From Agelas oroides (lineage: Eukaryota > Porifera > Demospongiae > Agelasida > Agelasidae), in NCBI GenBank assembly GCA_949130485.1, contig OX422188.1, positions 8,478,443 through 8,542,442 on the forward strand: a stretch of DNA of 64,000 nt, written 5' to 3'. The notes beneath the pieces were generated by a model, which saw nothing but the letters and a program-made list of their open reading frames with translations, was not told the origin of the DNA and searched no databases. The first letter of the stretch is position 1; every line of letters begins with the position of its first letter. A program made the position numbers and the translations under genes. Positions 31,880 through 43,100 of this stretch are shown here, in pieces.

Positions 31880-33316
31880 ATGAGCGATGAGGCCGCCGCT
31901 GTTGAGGGCTACGACTTTGTGGCTCCACTAAAGGACGAATATGTCTGTAGTGTGTGTCTGGAGCTTCTGAGGGAGCCCCATCTCACCTCGTGTTGCGGGC
32001 AGCACTTCTGTAAATCTTGTCTGGAGAACGTGCTGGCGCGGGGCATGAGATGTCCCCTCTGCAATCAAGATTTCGCGGCCATCATAGACCGGAGGATTGA
32101 GCGCGAGATTCGCTCGTTGCAAGTAAGGTGCAGATACAAAGCCGAGGGTTGTGATTGGGTAGGTAACCTTGGAGATCTCAGAGATCACTTGGATGCTACA
32201 AAAGGGCCGCGGAGGTGTCTGTTCAGCAGACTGCCCTGTCCCAAGGGGTGTGGCCAGAATATCCGCCATACTGATCTTAATGACCATTTACAGAAGGATT
32301 GTCCAAAGAGAGATAGCATTTGTGATTACTGTGGCGAACGGTTGATTTATGATGAATTAAACAAGCATTGGGGTCATTGTGAAACGTTTCCAATACTGTG
32401 CCCCAATGGATGTTCTGAAGAGCGTATCCCTCGGAATACCGTCCTGTTACATCAACAGCACTGTCCACATCAGTGTGTCAGTTGTGAGTTTGCCAACGTA
32501 GGTTGTACGGAGAAAGTCAAGAGGAAGAATCTTGTCCAGCACATGCAAGAGAACACGCAGAAACACCTGGGTATGATGTCCAGACTGTGCTTTGATCTCA
32601 CCAAGGGGATGCAAGAGACGCAATTTCAAGTGTCGCAAGTCACACAGCAGCTGCAGGAAAAGAACCGTGAGGTGACAGAGCTGCGAGACACACTCAGTAA
32701 ACTTCAGGTCGACTATCAAACAAGCCTGCAACAGCAGCGCAACAAGTTTGAGGCAAGGCTACAGAATCATGATCAACAGTTGATGCACGTACAGTTGCAG
32801 ATTGCAGACCTCGGCAGACAGGCTCCATTGGACCAGCTGCAGCACAGAGTACAGACCCTGGAGACGCTAGTCTCTGTCCCACCCTATTACTTTACACTCA
32901 CTAACTACGCCCTCCATAAACGTGGCACCACACAGTGGATGTGTCCACCATTCTACACTGAACTGGGAGGCTACAAAATGGCAATTGAGATTTCAGCCAA
33001 TGGTGAGGGGGCAGGGAAGAGTACACATGTGTCTGTGTACATTCGAATCATGCGGGGTGAATATGATGACCAACTGCAATGGCCTCTTCACGCCAGTGTC
33101 ACTATACAGCTCATTTCACAGTGGAATGAATCTCATTATGAGATGACGACACCATTTTATGAGTGGGCTCGTGTGACGGATGGAGTCGTTGGGGCCGGGT
33201 GGGGGTGGGACAAGTTTGTATCCCACAGAGAAGTTGAGTTCAATCCTGCAACACAGACAGAGTATCTTAAGAATGATCGGCTCAATTTTAGAGTGATTTC
33301 TGTTGACAGGAAGTAG
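31880..33316 (+). CDS. TRAF-family protein (RING, TRAF zinc fingers, coiled coil, MATH)
   Basis: Single exon, 478 residues, from ATG 31880; the frame is open upstream but without an ATG. The RING at about 23-61 has C-x2-C...C-x-H-x2-C-x2-C...C-P-x-C. TRAF-type zinc fingers follow at about 90-215 (repeated C-x2-C...H-x-x-x-C spacing), then a glutamine-rich coiled coil (about 225-325) and a MATH/TRAF-C domain (about 330-475) with the NYALHKRGTTQW and AGWGWDKFV blocks. TRAFs are trimeric adaptors and, with a RING, K63-type E3 ligases downstream of TNF-receptor and Toll/IL-1 receptor signalling. Closest vertebrate member is unclear. Like the TRIM-NHL and oxidase genes here it has no coding intron. 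Confidence 0.93.
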   Translation: MSDEAAAVEGYDFVAPLKDEYVCSVCLELLREPHLTSCCGQHFCKSCLENVLARGMRCPLCNQDFAAIIDRRIEREIRSLQVRCRYKAEGCDWVGNLGDLRDHLDATKGPRRCLFSRLPCPKGCGQNIRHTDLNDHLQKDCPKRDSICDYCGERLIYDELNKHWGHCETFPILCPNGCSEERIPRNTVLLHQQHCPHQCVSCEFANVGCTEKVKRKNLVQHMQENTQKHLGMMSRLCFDLTKGMQETQFQVSQVTQQLQEKNREVTELRDTLSKLQVDYQTSLQQQRNKFEARLQNHDQQLMHVQLQIADLGRQAPLDQLQHRVQTLETLVSVPPYYFTLTNYALHKRGTTQWMCPPFYTELGGYKMAIEISANGEGAGKSTHVSVYIRIMRGEYDDQLQWPLHASVTIQLISQWNESHYEMTTPFYEWARVTDGVVGAGWGWDKFVSHREVEFNPATQTEYLKNDRLNFRVISVDRK

Positions 33317-34132
33317 TTTGATATTATGAGTATTTTTGGGGTGCAGTTTTGATTTGTACATAAATTAATGACTAGTTGAGGTCACAAATGCACAGAATTG
33401 TGAACATGTGTCAGATTTCAGGCTTTGGAATACCCTTAAGTCGTAGGCCTTTCTTCAATTTGCTTCTAAAATGTATGGGTATACACATATACTTGCAATA
33501 TTTAATGGTAGTACAATGATACATGCATATGCAAGCATGCACTATAATTAAAGTACACATACACCTTGAGTTTCGAACACTGGCCATGGATACTATTGGA
33601 TACCCAGGCTCCCCCCACACTGGAATTTGAACATCACTCAATGTTTGCATTCCAGAGCAGAGGAGTCTGGGAATGAGGCTAGATAGTAATCATGTAGGAA
33701 ATGCTGGTGATGAAATGATCTAGGACACAGGAAGATGTAGCCTTGTTCCCAGGCCCTTGCCCAGCTTCCCGTCGCTTACAGTATGGTTAACATGTATGTC
33801 AAACCGTACTGCAAGCAACAGGAAGCTGGGTAAGGGCCTGGGAACGAGGCTAAGGAAGATGTGGTTCATTGGTTGTTCAATCACTATCAGACAATTTTGT
33901 CAAGGTTAGTTTCTCTGGTTCTACATACCATTGGCTAAGTGCATACATCAACCTCCTCTCCAATTATTGACATAAAGCAACTTCGAATTGTTCGGAATTA
34001 GTTTGATAAAAAATGTACAACATAAATATAGCATGCAATGTGGCATTGCAATACACTTGTATCGTACTCACTGAAATATAAAATCTGGTCTTCTATTGTA
34101 GCTCATGAATGCTGTGGTGTATACATACAATG
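33317..34132. other. convergent intergenic region (TRAF and UBE2M 3' ends)
   Basis: Holds the foldback element at 33738-33852 and an orphan GGGAATGAGGCTAG end near 33670. No coding exon. Confidence 0.5.
33738..33852. mobile_element. foldback MITE, TAGCC...GGCTA family, 115 bp
   Basis: TAGCCTTGTTCCCAGGCCCT to AGGGCCTGGGAACGAGGCTA with nearly full-length pairing arms. AGGAAGATG is repeated exactly at both flanks (33729-33737 and 33853-33861). Confidence 0.9.
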
Positions 34133-35854
34133 TCATTTTAAGCATCGTTCAAAATACACTGAGCCTACGTAGCCGCCACGCATGGACTTGGCAACGTTCT
34201 GTTCAAAGAGCCTTCTGTTTTGCCGCAAAACCTCCGCTGCATCTGTGTGTGATTGAAGAGGTATTGGCTCTGCTTTGTACGACTACAAGTGTGGTATCCT
34301 AAAACAAAAATTAAACATTTCTCTGTTGCTACAATATCACATTCAAAGTGCCTTAACGACAATGATGTGATTGGAATACGCAATGGAATAACGTTCACTT
34401 TATATCCAACAAATTGTGTAGAGAGAGAGAGAGAGAGAGAGAGATTGAAGTGAGAAGGAGGAGAGAGGAAGACAAATGGAGGAAGAAACATTTGTAGAAC
34501 GTGCACTTACCTTTGTTTAGTGGGTCATCTGGGTTTGGCTCCTGAAGAAGAGAGAAGCACACTGCTAGTATCACAAACACTACAGGTCTTGAAAACAGCC
34601 CTGGAACAGGGCCAATGACAAACTAGACCACACACATGTAGCCTCGTTCCCAGGCCTACCCCGTTTTTTTTTGTTCTTCGGTTTCAGTATAATACACGGA
34701 GGCGGAAGAGCGCGAAAAACGGGGAAGGCCTGGGAACACTTATCACGTGAATGACGTCAGGTGGACGCGAGGTGGACGTAGGGGGGGGCGGTGCCCGACT
34801 ACAAGTATGTGCGCAATAGACCTGAGAGCGGGTTTCTTACCGGTCAAGCGGAGTACTCGCGATCTTGTGAACGTCTGGGGTCTTGCCTAGCGACGGAGCG
34901 CTCGATGATGAAGTCTAGTACGTTATTTCATGAATTTGAATGCGGACCCCTCCACCTCACGTCCACCTGACGTCATTCACGTGATAAGTGTTCCCAGGCC
35001 TTCCCTGTTTTTCGTGCTCTTCCGCCTCCGTGTATTATACTGAACGCAAACCGAAGAACAAAAAACGGGGTAGGCCTGGGAACGAGGCTAACACACATGT
35101 ACACTAGGACTAGATAATTAATCGATTAATAGGTTGTTAACTACAACGTTTGTTTGTCAACCAGCCGATACTGAGGGTTACAAGTGCATTTCACCACCAT
35201 GCCCTAGTTTTGTGGTAGCACTGTGATGGCCAGCCCTACATGCTCATATACTAGTGCCACACAAACAAGAAGGCCATGCTCTGTGATCGACATGAGAAGG
35301 CCAGGCTCTGTGATCAACACGAGAAGGCCAGGCTCTGTGATCGACATGAAAAGGCCAGGCTCTGTGATCGACATGAGAAGGCAAGGCTCTGTGATCGACA
35401 TGAAAAGGCCAGGCTCTGTGATCGACACGAGAAGGCCAGGCTCTGTGATCGACATGAAAAGGCCAGGCTCTGTGATCAACACGAGAAGGCAAGGCTCTGT
35501 GATTGACATGAGAAGGCCAGGCTCTGTGATCGACACGAGAAGGCCAGGCTCTGTGATCGACATGAGAAGGCAAGGCTCTGTGAGAATTTCAAGAAGATGT
35601 GCTGAAACCATTAGTCGACTAATTTTACATTTTAGCAACCAATTAGTCCTTGTTGTTTGGGCCCTAATGTACGCATACATACCAGGAACAGAAACTGAAG
35701 ACCATATACGATGGAGTTGATTGTTAACACCGGCTTCCAGTCCTCCCTGAGGGAGAAGGAGGGAAGGGGGTTAGAATTTCCAACTTAGGATGTGAATGCT
35801 TACCTACCTTCTTTGAATATACTTTCACTCCACCCCAAACTTACACGCACGCAT

Positions 35855-35904
<50 letters not shown>

Positions 35905-36040
35905 ACTCACTCACACACTCACCTAAGAATGTTAAGACAGATATTTCCCTCCAGGTCAATGTTCGGATGGTAGACCTACAGATGCAGAAGACAACTGCAG
36001 TGAATGTACACGACTGGTCATGACAGATACACGCACCCCC

Positions 36041-36081
<41 letters not shown>

Positions 36082-39044
36082 GCACACGCACACACATGCA
36101 CACACTCACGCACACACACTGTATACAAACAATAAGCGAACCCTAACCCTACAGCATCAGTACAAGGGTATACATTCTTTACATGTAATCATGGACACCT
36201 AATGAGCAAGACACCAATAAATGAACAATGTGTCCTCTTTTCATTGTGAGAACATTGTCACCTGGCCGCACTAGCAGTACATACATACACATATACATAC
36301 ACATACTGGTACTTACACACATATAGTATACAACGGTACTGCCCTCTTGTTACTATAGATACCAAACTGGGAGTGTGGTGCTAGTGATAAGAATATAGGT
36401 GGAGAGGAGGGTCCGTCCCTATTCACCACTAACCTGTGTTTCACACTTAACTTTGGGCGCGTCGTGAGGGTACCCAGGGCCAACCTGTACCGAGAAGGAA
36501 ATGGGACTGAAGTATGTACAACATAGGCAGGGGTCATTCTTTAGTTCTGTAGTCATCAACAACATACATGAACAATCTATGAACCACATCTTCCTGAATA
36601 AAAAAGGCAGGCCTAGATGTTATGCAAAGTCACCCACTGTGCAGGATGTGTTTTGGCCAATACCAAGCGTTATCAGCTGCGCTGGGGTGACTGGGAAATG
36701 GGGACTGCTATCTCATGCACAAAATGCAGTCAGGCGGCTGGCCTTATCCATTCAGTAAGGTGGCAAGTGGCAGCAATAGCGGTTACAAATATGTGGAATT
36801 TCTAGTCAGTTTCTCCTAACCACAATGGAGACCACACACAGGTAAACATACTGCACAGTGGGAAACTCTAGGTATGCTAAGATGTGGTTCATTGATTGGA
36901 CATACACTGTTATTGTAGCACAAACCTTGAAACTAAAAACAAATTTTCCATTTCGGTAAAACCCCTGCAGAAAAGAACATGTTGAATTCATCATCATTCT
37001 CACCATCACCTATCATGCAACCTTACCACGTGGCATAGACCTAACGACTAGTTAGCCTCATTCCCAGGTTCTGCGTCATTTGTACGTTTTCCCAAGAGAG
37101 TGACGTCAGGGTAGAAAGAATGATAGAAAGGGTGTGGGTACACAAGAGCTCAGAACAAAGGTACCATGTAAGTTATAACACCTCTAGCTGGCGAGGAGGT
37201 GGGAAAGGGGAAGGGGGGGGCGACTGACACGCAAAACATGTAGCTGGTTGAACAATACTTACCTGGCCCTCTCCTACTTTACCATGGATGGAGAGCTCGG
37301 TAGGGCCTGGGAACAAGGCTAACTGCTCTAAGATGCGTATTAATTACTATGTGGTTACTAGTGCAGGTCTGACACATACGGTTGACGTACTTCGTCTGGG
37401 GTGATGATTAGCCTAAAATTTAGGAGATCATCTTGCTCTGGGAATTCTAGCTGACAGGTTTTGGGCAGACTGAGCTCAGCAATGTCTGCAGGGAAGAGAA
37501 GAAGAAAGGGATGAGGAAGAGAGAAGAGAGAAAGGAGAAGAGAGAAAAAGATGAAGAGGAAGAAAGAAGAGAAGAAAGGGAAAAGAGGGTTGGGGGGCGG
37601 GGGGGGGGGGGGGGGGGGGACAAAGGAAGGTAGGAGGGAGGGGGAGAAAGGAGAGAGAGACTGTTTTTTCAGCCCTTCAATGACATGGGTGTACAAGCAT
37701 TCCATGAACAGTATTAGCACTTGACAGCTCTAAGAAGAACCACGTTAAGTGTGTGGTATGTGTAATACAGCTGCAGTTTAGACTGCGGGGCTCCATAAAT
37801 TCTTACGATGGTCTCAAATGCAACTTTCCACTTTGCACACTTCTGCACTTGCTTTCAACTAATGTGAGATGATTGGCTACGTCATGTGAGATGGTTTTCT
37901 CATATAAGTGCTCTGGACAAGACTGCCAAATTAAATTCTTCTTGGCAATTTCCCAAATTTTCTCGCTATATATGGTATGTGAATGAAGTGTTAGTGTCTG
38001 CTGGAAGTGCTATCAGCTAGGGGATATGTGAAACGAAGCACACCTCAACAATGGGACCTGCCTCTATTCACAAAGCTAGGCCTGGACACAGTGCAAAGCA
38101 TGTGTAATCCTTTTATTTATAGCCTAAATATGCACACAGTAAGTCGAAAGCGTGCAAATTAAATACAGGTGTGCGTAAGCTGTACGTGTGGGGGGGACAC
38201 AGAGAATACGGCCATGCAGGCTGAAGTTGTGGTCAATACAGCAGTAGTATTGGTCCACATAAAATGTTACGTTTTGTGCAGTACAGAGATGTAGCAAGGT
38301 GGGCATCAATTGGAGTACCAATCAAACATGCAACTGCATAAAGATGTACATGTACATGAGACCAGTCTGAAATCTCAAGGAGTAACCCAGTGTCCATTCA
38401 TATACACAGATATGCTAGACATTTTCATGCTTTTGGTTTCTGAAGGAATACACAGTTTTATAAAGGACAGAAAGAACAATTACCACAACGAATGAGCAGC
38501 ACCAATCACCAGGAGCTGCAGATTAAAAATCTGATGGGAGGGGGTGGCAAATTTTGTGTGATGGCCATCAAGGGGTAGTTACTTATATGTCCTTGTTGAA
38601 GCGTTTTGTGACAAGGATCAAAATTGAACCAAGCATGCAATCAAAGCCCTTTTTGAGAGCTGATCAAGGGGTCAAGAACGCTCGGGTGCAATTTGACCTT
38701 TGAACCACTGAAAACCAAGCAATCAAGACATTTAGAAGGGAATGATCAAGCGATCAAGCACACTTTTCACCGATAAAAAATCTTGATCCTGGTCACAAAC
38801 GCTTCAAGAGACGACGTATAAATGACTACCCTTGGCCGTTGATGGAAGATGGAAAAAAGGGAGAAGGTAGAGGTGTAGAAGATTACGAGATTCTAAGTTA
38901 CTCTTGACTAGGTACAAGTAAAACAAGTTCATAACAGTTACATGTACCTTTTTGTACTCTAAGGTAGGCAGCACTGGTTCTCTTTGAACTCTGGGGGTTC
39001 ACCCCATCCTTGCTCTGCTGCTTCAGGGAGAATAGTTTAATCAT
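34133..39044 (-). CDS. UBE2M: NEDD8-conjugating enzyme UBC12
   Basis: Eight exons: 38948-39044, 37391-37485, 36926-36964, 36434-36484, 35923-35975, 35683-35746, 34511-34541, 34133-34242. They total 540 bases in frame, 179 residues against about 183 in human UBE2M. The N-terminus MIKLFSLK is the UBE2M-specific extension that docks on the NEDD8 E1. The UBC fold follows: LPKTC...[33 protein letters not shown], then HPNID and the catalytic Cys (about 107) in [30 protein letters not shown] and the C-terminal FERCLK. It transfers NEDD8 to cullins (with RBX1), which activates cullin-RING ligases. Introns hold a 27-bp minisatellite, GT repeats, two foldback elements and a MITE. It is head-to-head with FBXO47. 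Confidence 0.96.
34420..34443. repeat. (GA)n microsatellite
   Basis: About 12 GA units in the last intron of UBE2M. Confidence 0.95.
34639..35090. mobile_element. long foldback element with TGACGTCA motifs, 452 bp
   Basis: Ends TAGCCTCGTTCCCAGGCCTA and its reverse complement. ACACACATG is repeated exactly on both sides (34630-34638 and 35091-35099). Each arm has ATGACGTCAGGTGGAC, with perfect octamers at 34752-34759 and 34968-34975. Intron 7 of UBE2M. The interior is related to the element at 18701-19196. Confidence 0.88.
35268..35582. repeat. 27-bp minisatellite, about 12 copies
   Basis: Unit GACATGAGAAGGCCAGGCTC plus TGTGATC, with G/A and C/T variants. It lies in intron 7 of UBE2M. The length is nine codons, so several frames on both strands stay open; there is no sign that any is translated. 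Confidence 0.96.
35856..35920. repeat. (AC)n microsatellite at UBE2M exon 5 donor
   Basis: Read on the minus strand this is a GT tract that begins at the GTGAGTG donor of the 53-base exon at 35923-35975. Confidence 0.95.
36040..36112. repeat. (AC)n microsatellite upstream of UBE2M exon 5
   Basis: AC repeat with CACG and CATG variants, about 65 bases upstream (minus-strand sense) of the exon 5 acceptor. A short AACCCTAACCCTA run follows near 36138. Confidence 0.95.
37053..37321. mobile_element. foldback-family element, 269 bp
   Basis: TAGCCTCATTCCCAGG to GGGCCTGGGAACAAGGCTA. The interior has GAGTGACGTCAGGGTAGAAA (TGACGTCA at 37101-37108), related to the interior at 46176-46554. No target duplication was found. 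Intron 2 of UBE2M. Confidence 0.7.
37489..37662. repeat. purine tract with poly-G run
   Basis: Nearly pure A/G on the plus strand with about 20 consecutive G near 37600-37619. On the transcribed (minus) strand it is a polypyrimidine tract lying just upstream of the UBE2M exon 2 acceptor. Confidence 0.9.
38570..38838. mobile_element. MITE with about 50-bp terminal inverted repeats, 269 bp
   Basis: Left arm AAGGGGTAGTTACTTATATG... through TTGAAGCGTTTTGTGACAAG pairs with the right arm containing CTGGTCACAAACGCTTCAAG and ending GACTACCCTTGG. Intron 1 of UBE2M. No clear target duplication. Confidence 0.65.
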
Positions 39045-40140
39045 ACTGCCGGGAACACCGCCACAGTCGGTACAAATTTGAGTGCTGTTTGGGGGCAGTT
39101 ACAACCAGCCTACCAGGATGTTAGCCTGTTTGCTCTAATTAATACGCTCCATCAGTGCGCGATCGCGCGCGCGTGAGTACGCGGAAGAGCCCGACGACTT
39201 CCGGCTTTCTGCACCTGCTCCTAGAGCCCCACCCACCTTTGGGATCGACTGAAACAGGAAAACATAAAGCACTGAGGATGACTACTACGTAGTCGCTAGG
39301 CTATCCCTACTCATCAGCGCTGCATGTTGGTGTGCAGGAAGCGAAAGTAACCGGCTATGGGTCATTAGGCTTGTGAAAGAGGAGGGGGCGAGGCTGAGTA
39401 GCTCTCCCCACATATCAATACTGCAGATTTGTGTGTAGAAACCTTTCCCTCCCCTCCTGCAAACAAACCTGCAGAACTGACGAATAGGACGAGCTATAGC
39501 TTCAGTTTCCATTCCTCCACTGTTGCTGTTTGCATTACACTAGCTACCCAATTTTCAACGGGATTTGCAGCTGACAGCCAGAGAAATGAAACGTAAACTG
39601 TTTGGATATATGCTTGGAGGGAAAATGGCTCATAAATGACATGTCAATGGCACACTACATATGAATAGGGCCAAAACTGGACGGAAATCTTGATGGTTTC
39701 AACATTACTGAGCTTGTCGCACAAGCAGGTGGGTAGCATGTCACAGCAGCTGTCGATCGAAGAAGCCCTTAGCATGCAGTAGAAATTTGTCTGAAAGCCG
39801 GCGTGACTTAGCTATCACCCAATTCAGTACTAAGCTTGGTTGACCATGACATGGGTTGACTAGGAACAAGTAGAGAAAATGTGAACACTGCGGATTTCTG
39901 CGCGCCGTTTGGAGGGAAAATGGCGCCGTAAACGTTGCTTCTCTTTGGCGGCAACCATGGCGGTAACCACCAGCTGCACCGACAAGAATTCAAATGGTGG
40001 CTAGAAAAGGCGCTGTCAGGAGAGAAGTGATAGTGGTGGAAAGACAGAAAGAACAGTGGATGCCGAACACCATATTTTTGTGCTAGCGAGGGAATCAACT
40101 CGGATTGCAGAAGAGACTGTTAGAATACTTGTCTTCAAAT
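39045..40140. promoter_or_regulatory. divergent promoter region shared by UBE2M and FBXO47
   Basis: Start codons of the two genes face away from each other 1,096 bases apart. The region contains a CpG-containing block near 39150-39190 (GCGCGATCGCGCGCGCG) and another near 39900-39960 (GGCGCGCCG-like and ATGGCGCCG motifs), and no coding exon or repeat family member. 5' UTRs of both genes must lie inside it. Confidence 0.6.
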
Positions 40141-43100
40141 ATGGAGCGAACGAGAACGAGTGGTATTGCATTGAGGCCTAATGTCCCCCAGAAAAGGGCT
40201 GCACTAACTTCGGCAAAAAAGGAGGGCAAAAAACGGAGAAGGTTGTGTATTGCAAGTGCTAGTAACAGCTTGAATCTTCAAGTGGTCCCTGAGTGTGAGC
40301 TGGAACTCACTGGTGTACGGCCATTGGTAGCACAACTAACTGTACCAGAGGAACATCACAGTTTGGGATTGTTTGTTTTCTTACCAACGGAACTCTGCCA
40401 CATGATTTTCTTGCTGCTGGACCATGCTGCTCTGGGCCACTTAGCCCTGACCTCCACTCAGGTGTGCAGCCTTGTGCAGAGTTTCCTGTACACTCACACT
40501 GGCCTAAGGAAGGTACTGCCCCCTTCTCCGTCTTCCTTTAAGGATGAGGTTGACCCACAAAACTTTGCCAAACTTGGTAAGTGCTTGTTATTATGTACTC
40601 CATCCCTTGACATGCCCATGAGGAGGTGATCTGAGTTTTTCGTGTTGTACTGCAGCTAGTGCATAGACTCTATAGACTTTACACACTATTATGCATCATT
40701 TCCACCATGCATATTCTACCCACAATAAGTTGTTTGTAAGATGTCAACCCGATGTTAGCATTACTATAAGCCTGTCTCCAGTTTAGGCTGTTCTATGCAT
40801 TTGATCATTGGGTTGTCTAAGAGTGGCCTCTACTGCTAAAGTGTTTGTTGCAGTGCATCAATGTTTTGTGGCCGTGTGCAAGAAATGACTGCCAGCAAGC
40901 GATATACAGTGGTACCTGGGTACATAAATGCTTATCATCTCATTATACATTTTATGCCACTATAGGCCAGCTACTGAAGTACATCACTGCATTGCAGACA
41001 CTTCGTTCCAAGCTGAAGACAGCCTCTTTCTTTCTCCACAAAGTGAGCTATGTAACTCAAGTATGTGTTGGTCCTTTTTATGGTTACCTTTTAGGATGCT
41101 GTATGCACGTGCACAAACCTAGTAGTAGCAGTTTCCGTGAATAGACTGGATATTAGTCAGTGAATGTACTATTTTGGGTTTTAATATTGTACACTTATAA
41201 ACATACCATGACTTGTCATACTAGTACCACCTGTAGTCCTAGGCACATGACTTAATACAAACAGAAACGGCCATCAATGTGTGGGTAACTCATCTTCTTG
41301 ACATGGTTTATTTTTTCCTTGCAGCTAGAGCCTACACACACAACTATCAGTGAGTTTGCTGGCAGTGCCATGGCATACAAGTGTTTTGGCCAGTTGCTGA
41401 CTACGTTTGTGGCAGGCTGGGAAGAGTATGAAAAGACTAGGGCATATTGCCTTGTACAGTCTATTTCAAGGTGTGTATACCAATATTAATGGAATCTTCC
41501 TAGCTGTATATGTTTTGATTAGCAAGGTTGATATGTACACTATCTGACATAAGACAAAGTTGCTCCACCGTTGTCTATAATTTTATCTGGAATTCAATCC
41601 CCTTCCCCTTCTCCCCCTTCCTCTAGATTGGAGGACCGTGTGAACAAAGTGCTTCGTTCCTTACCAGCCTCCCTCCCCTGGCATGAGAAAGATGTTCGTC
41701 TCCTCCATCGTTTCACCTTCCTCATCCCCTCCCGCACTGATCAGGAGTATAGTTACTGGATGACACAGATCTTGAAGCCCTGGCCCATCACTTTCCAGGC
41801 TCGTCTGCTATACCTACTTACTGGACCAGAGGATGCAAATGGTGAGAGCAGATCACTGGTGTTTCCATCTTTGCTAGTTACGTGTATATATTTGTAGTCT
41901 ATCACACTATACTGTTTTTCTCATTTGCTGAAAGTTGGGGACAGTAGACTCATTGACTACTGTTGGTTATATATACTAGTCCAGTATATATCTGTGGCCA
42001 AAAGCAGTCAATGCAACTGCTTGAGAGGACTCCGAGTTATGTAACTAACAACCACTGTGTCAAATTACTAGTGACACACTTGAATTACAGATTGACAACA
42101 GTACTTTGGTATCAAGTCAGCTTCATGTAATCTTCCTTATTTCTCTGCTATATATAGAAGCTAACCATTAATTTCGAGGAATGCTTATTGTCTCATTGCA
42201 GGGTTTGTATCCTGGACGCAGGCATGTGGTTGTTCCAGCCTGGAACATACGAGTGGGTCTGTAGACTTCAGTGAGCTAGCCCGGGCTCTGAAGGTACTGA
42301 GGACACATCGGCCCCGAGACTGGAGTGAAGATGACATCATCAGCATCATTGATGAGCTTACCAGTAAGCCACACTTGGATTACATAGGCGTAGGAAGCAA
42401 ATTTGAAGTGTAGAGGCCATGTTGAGCCGTGCGAAGCGCCGCTAGAAAATGGAAAGTAATTTCGCCGCGCGTAGCGCGGTGGCGAAATTTTTCCAAGTGT
42501 GCACTATTAGACTACAAAATAAAGCCCTTTTTTCCAACGGTGTATAATATTCTAGCCTCGTTCACAGACCTTACCAACCCTCCAGTACAATATTCAATTT
42601 ATGTGGAAAACAGATTATTGACTTCGTCGTCGTTCCAAGCAGACCACCGCCAGGCTAGCTTTCGTCGCTTGTAGTAGTCTCTTTGAAAAATCTGCATTAG
42701 CTTCGTGCCGAGCCATCTCACTGCCAAGATTTCGATCACCTTATAATCGGAAATGTACGCATGTAACTGCATATGACACTGATGCAACGAAGAGGCTGCT
42801 TGACCTTATAGCCTCGCTCCCAGAGAACGAGGCTACGTTATGAATATTAATTTACGGCCTAAAAAGTGTAGCGGCCAAAGCCGCTACGGCCGCTACGGTT
42901 CCTACGCCACTGGATTATTTTACACTGGATTTATTTTTGCCTTCCACTAACATGCACTGAATACATAGTTGTATGAAACCATCTTTGAATTACATCTCTC
43001 GTTGCATGCAGCTACTCCCAATGGCTGGTGTCTGGAGAATGTGGCACAACTGTTAATGCTGTGCGGCACTGAGATCACAAAGGGTGTGTTGGGGTGTCGA

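Noticed and set aside
36136-36152. Telomeric repeat (AACCCTAACCCTA)
   Set aside because: Only about two units and internal to a gene; far too short to be telomeric.
35825-36202. Cysteine/valine-rich and threonine/histidine-rich small proteins
   Set aside because: They are translations of AC/GT dinucleotide repeats.
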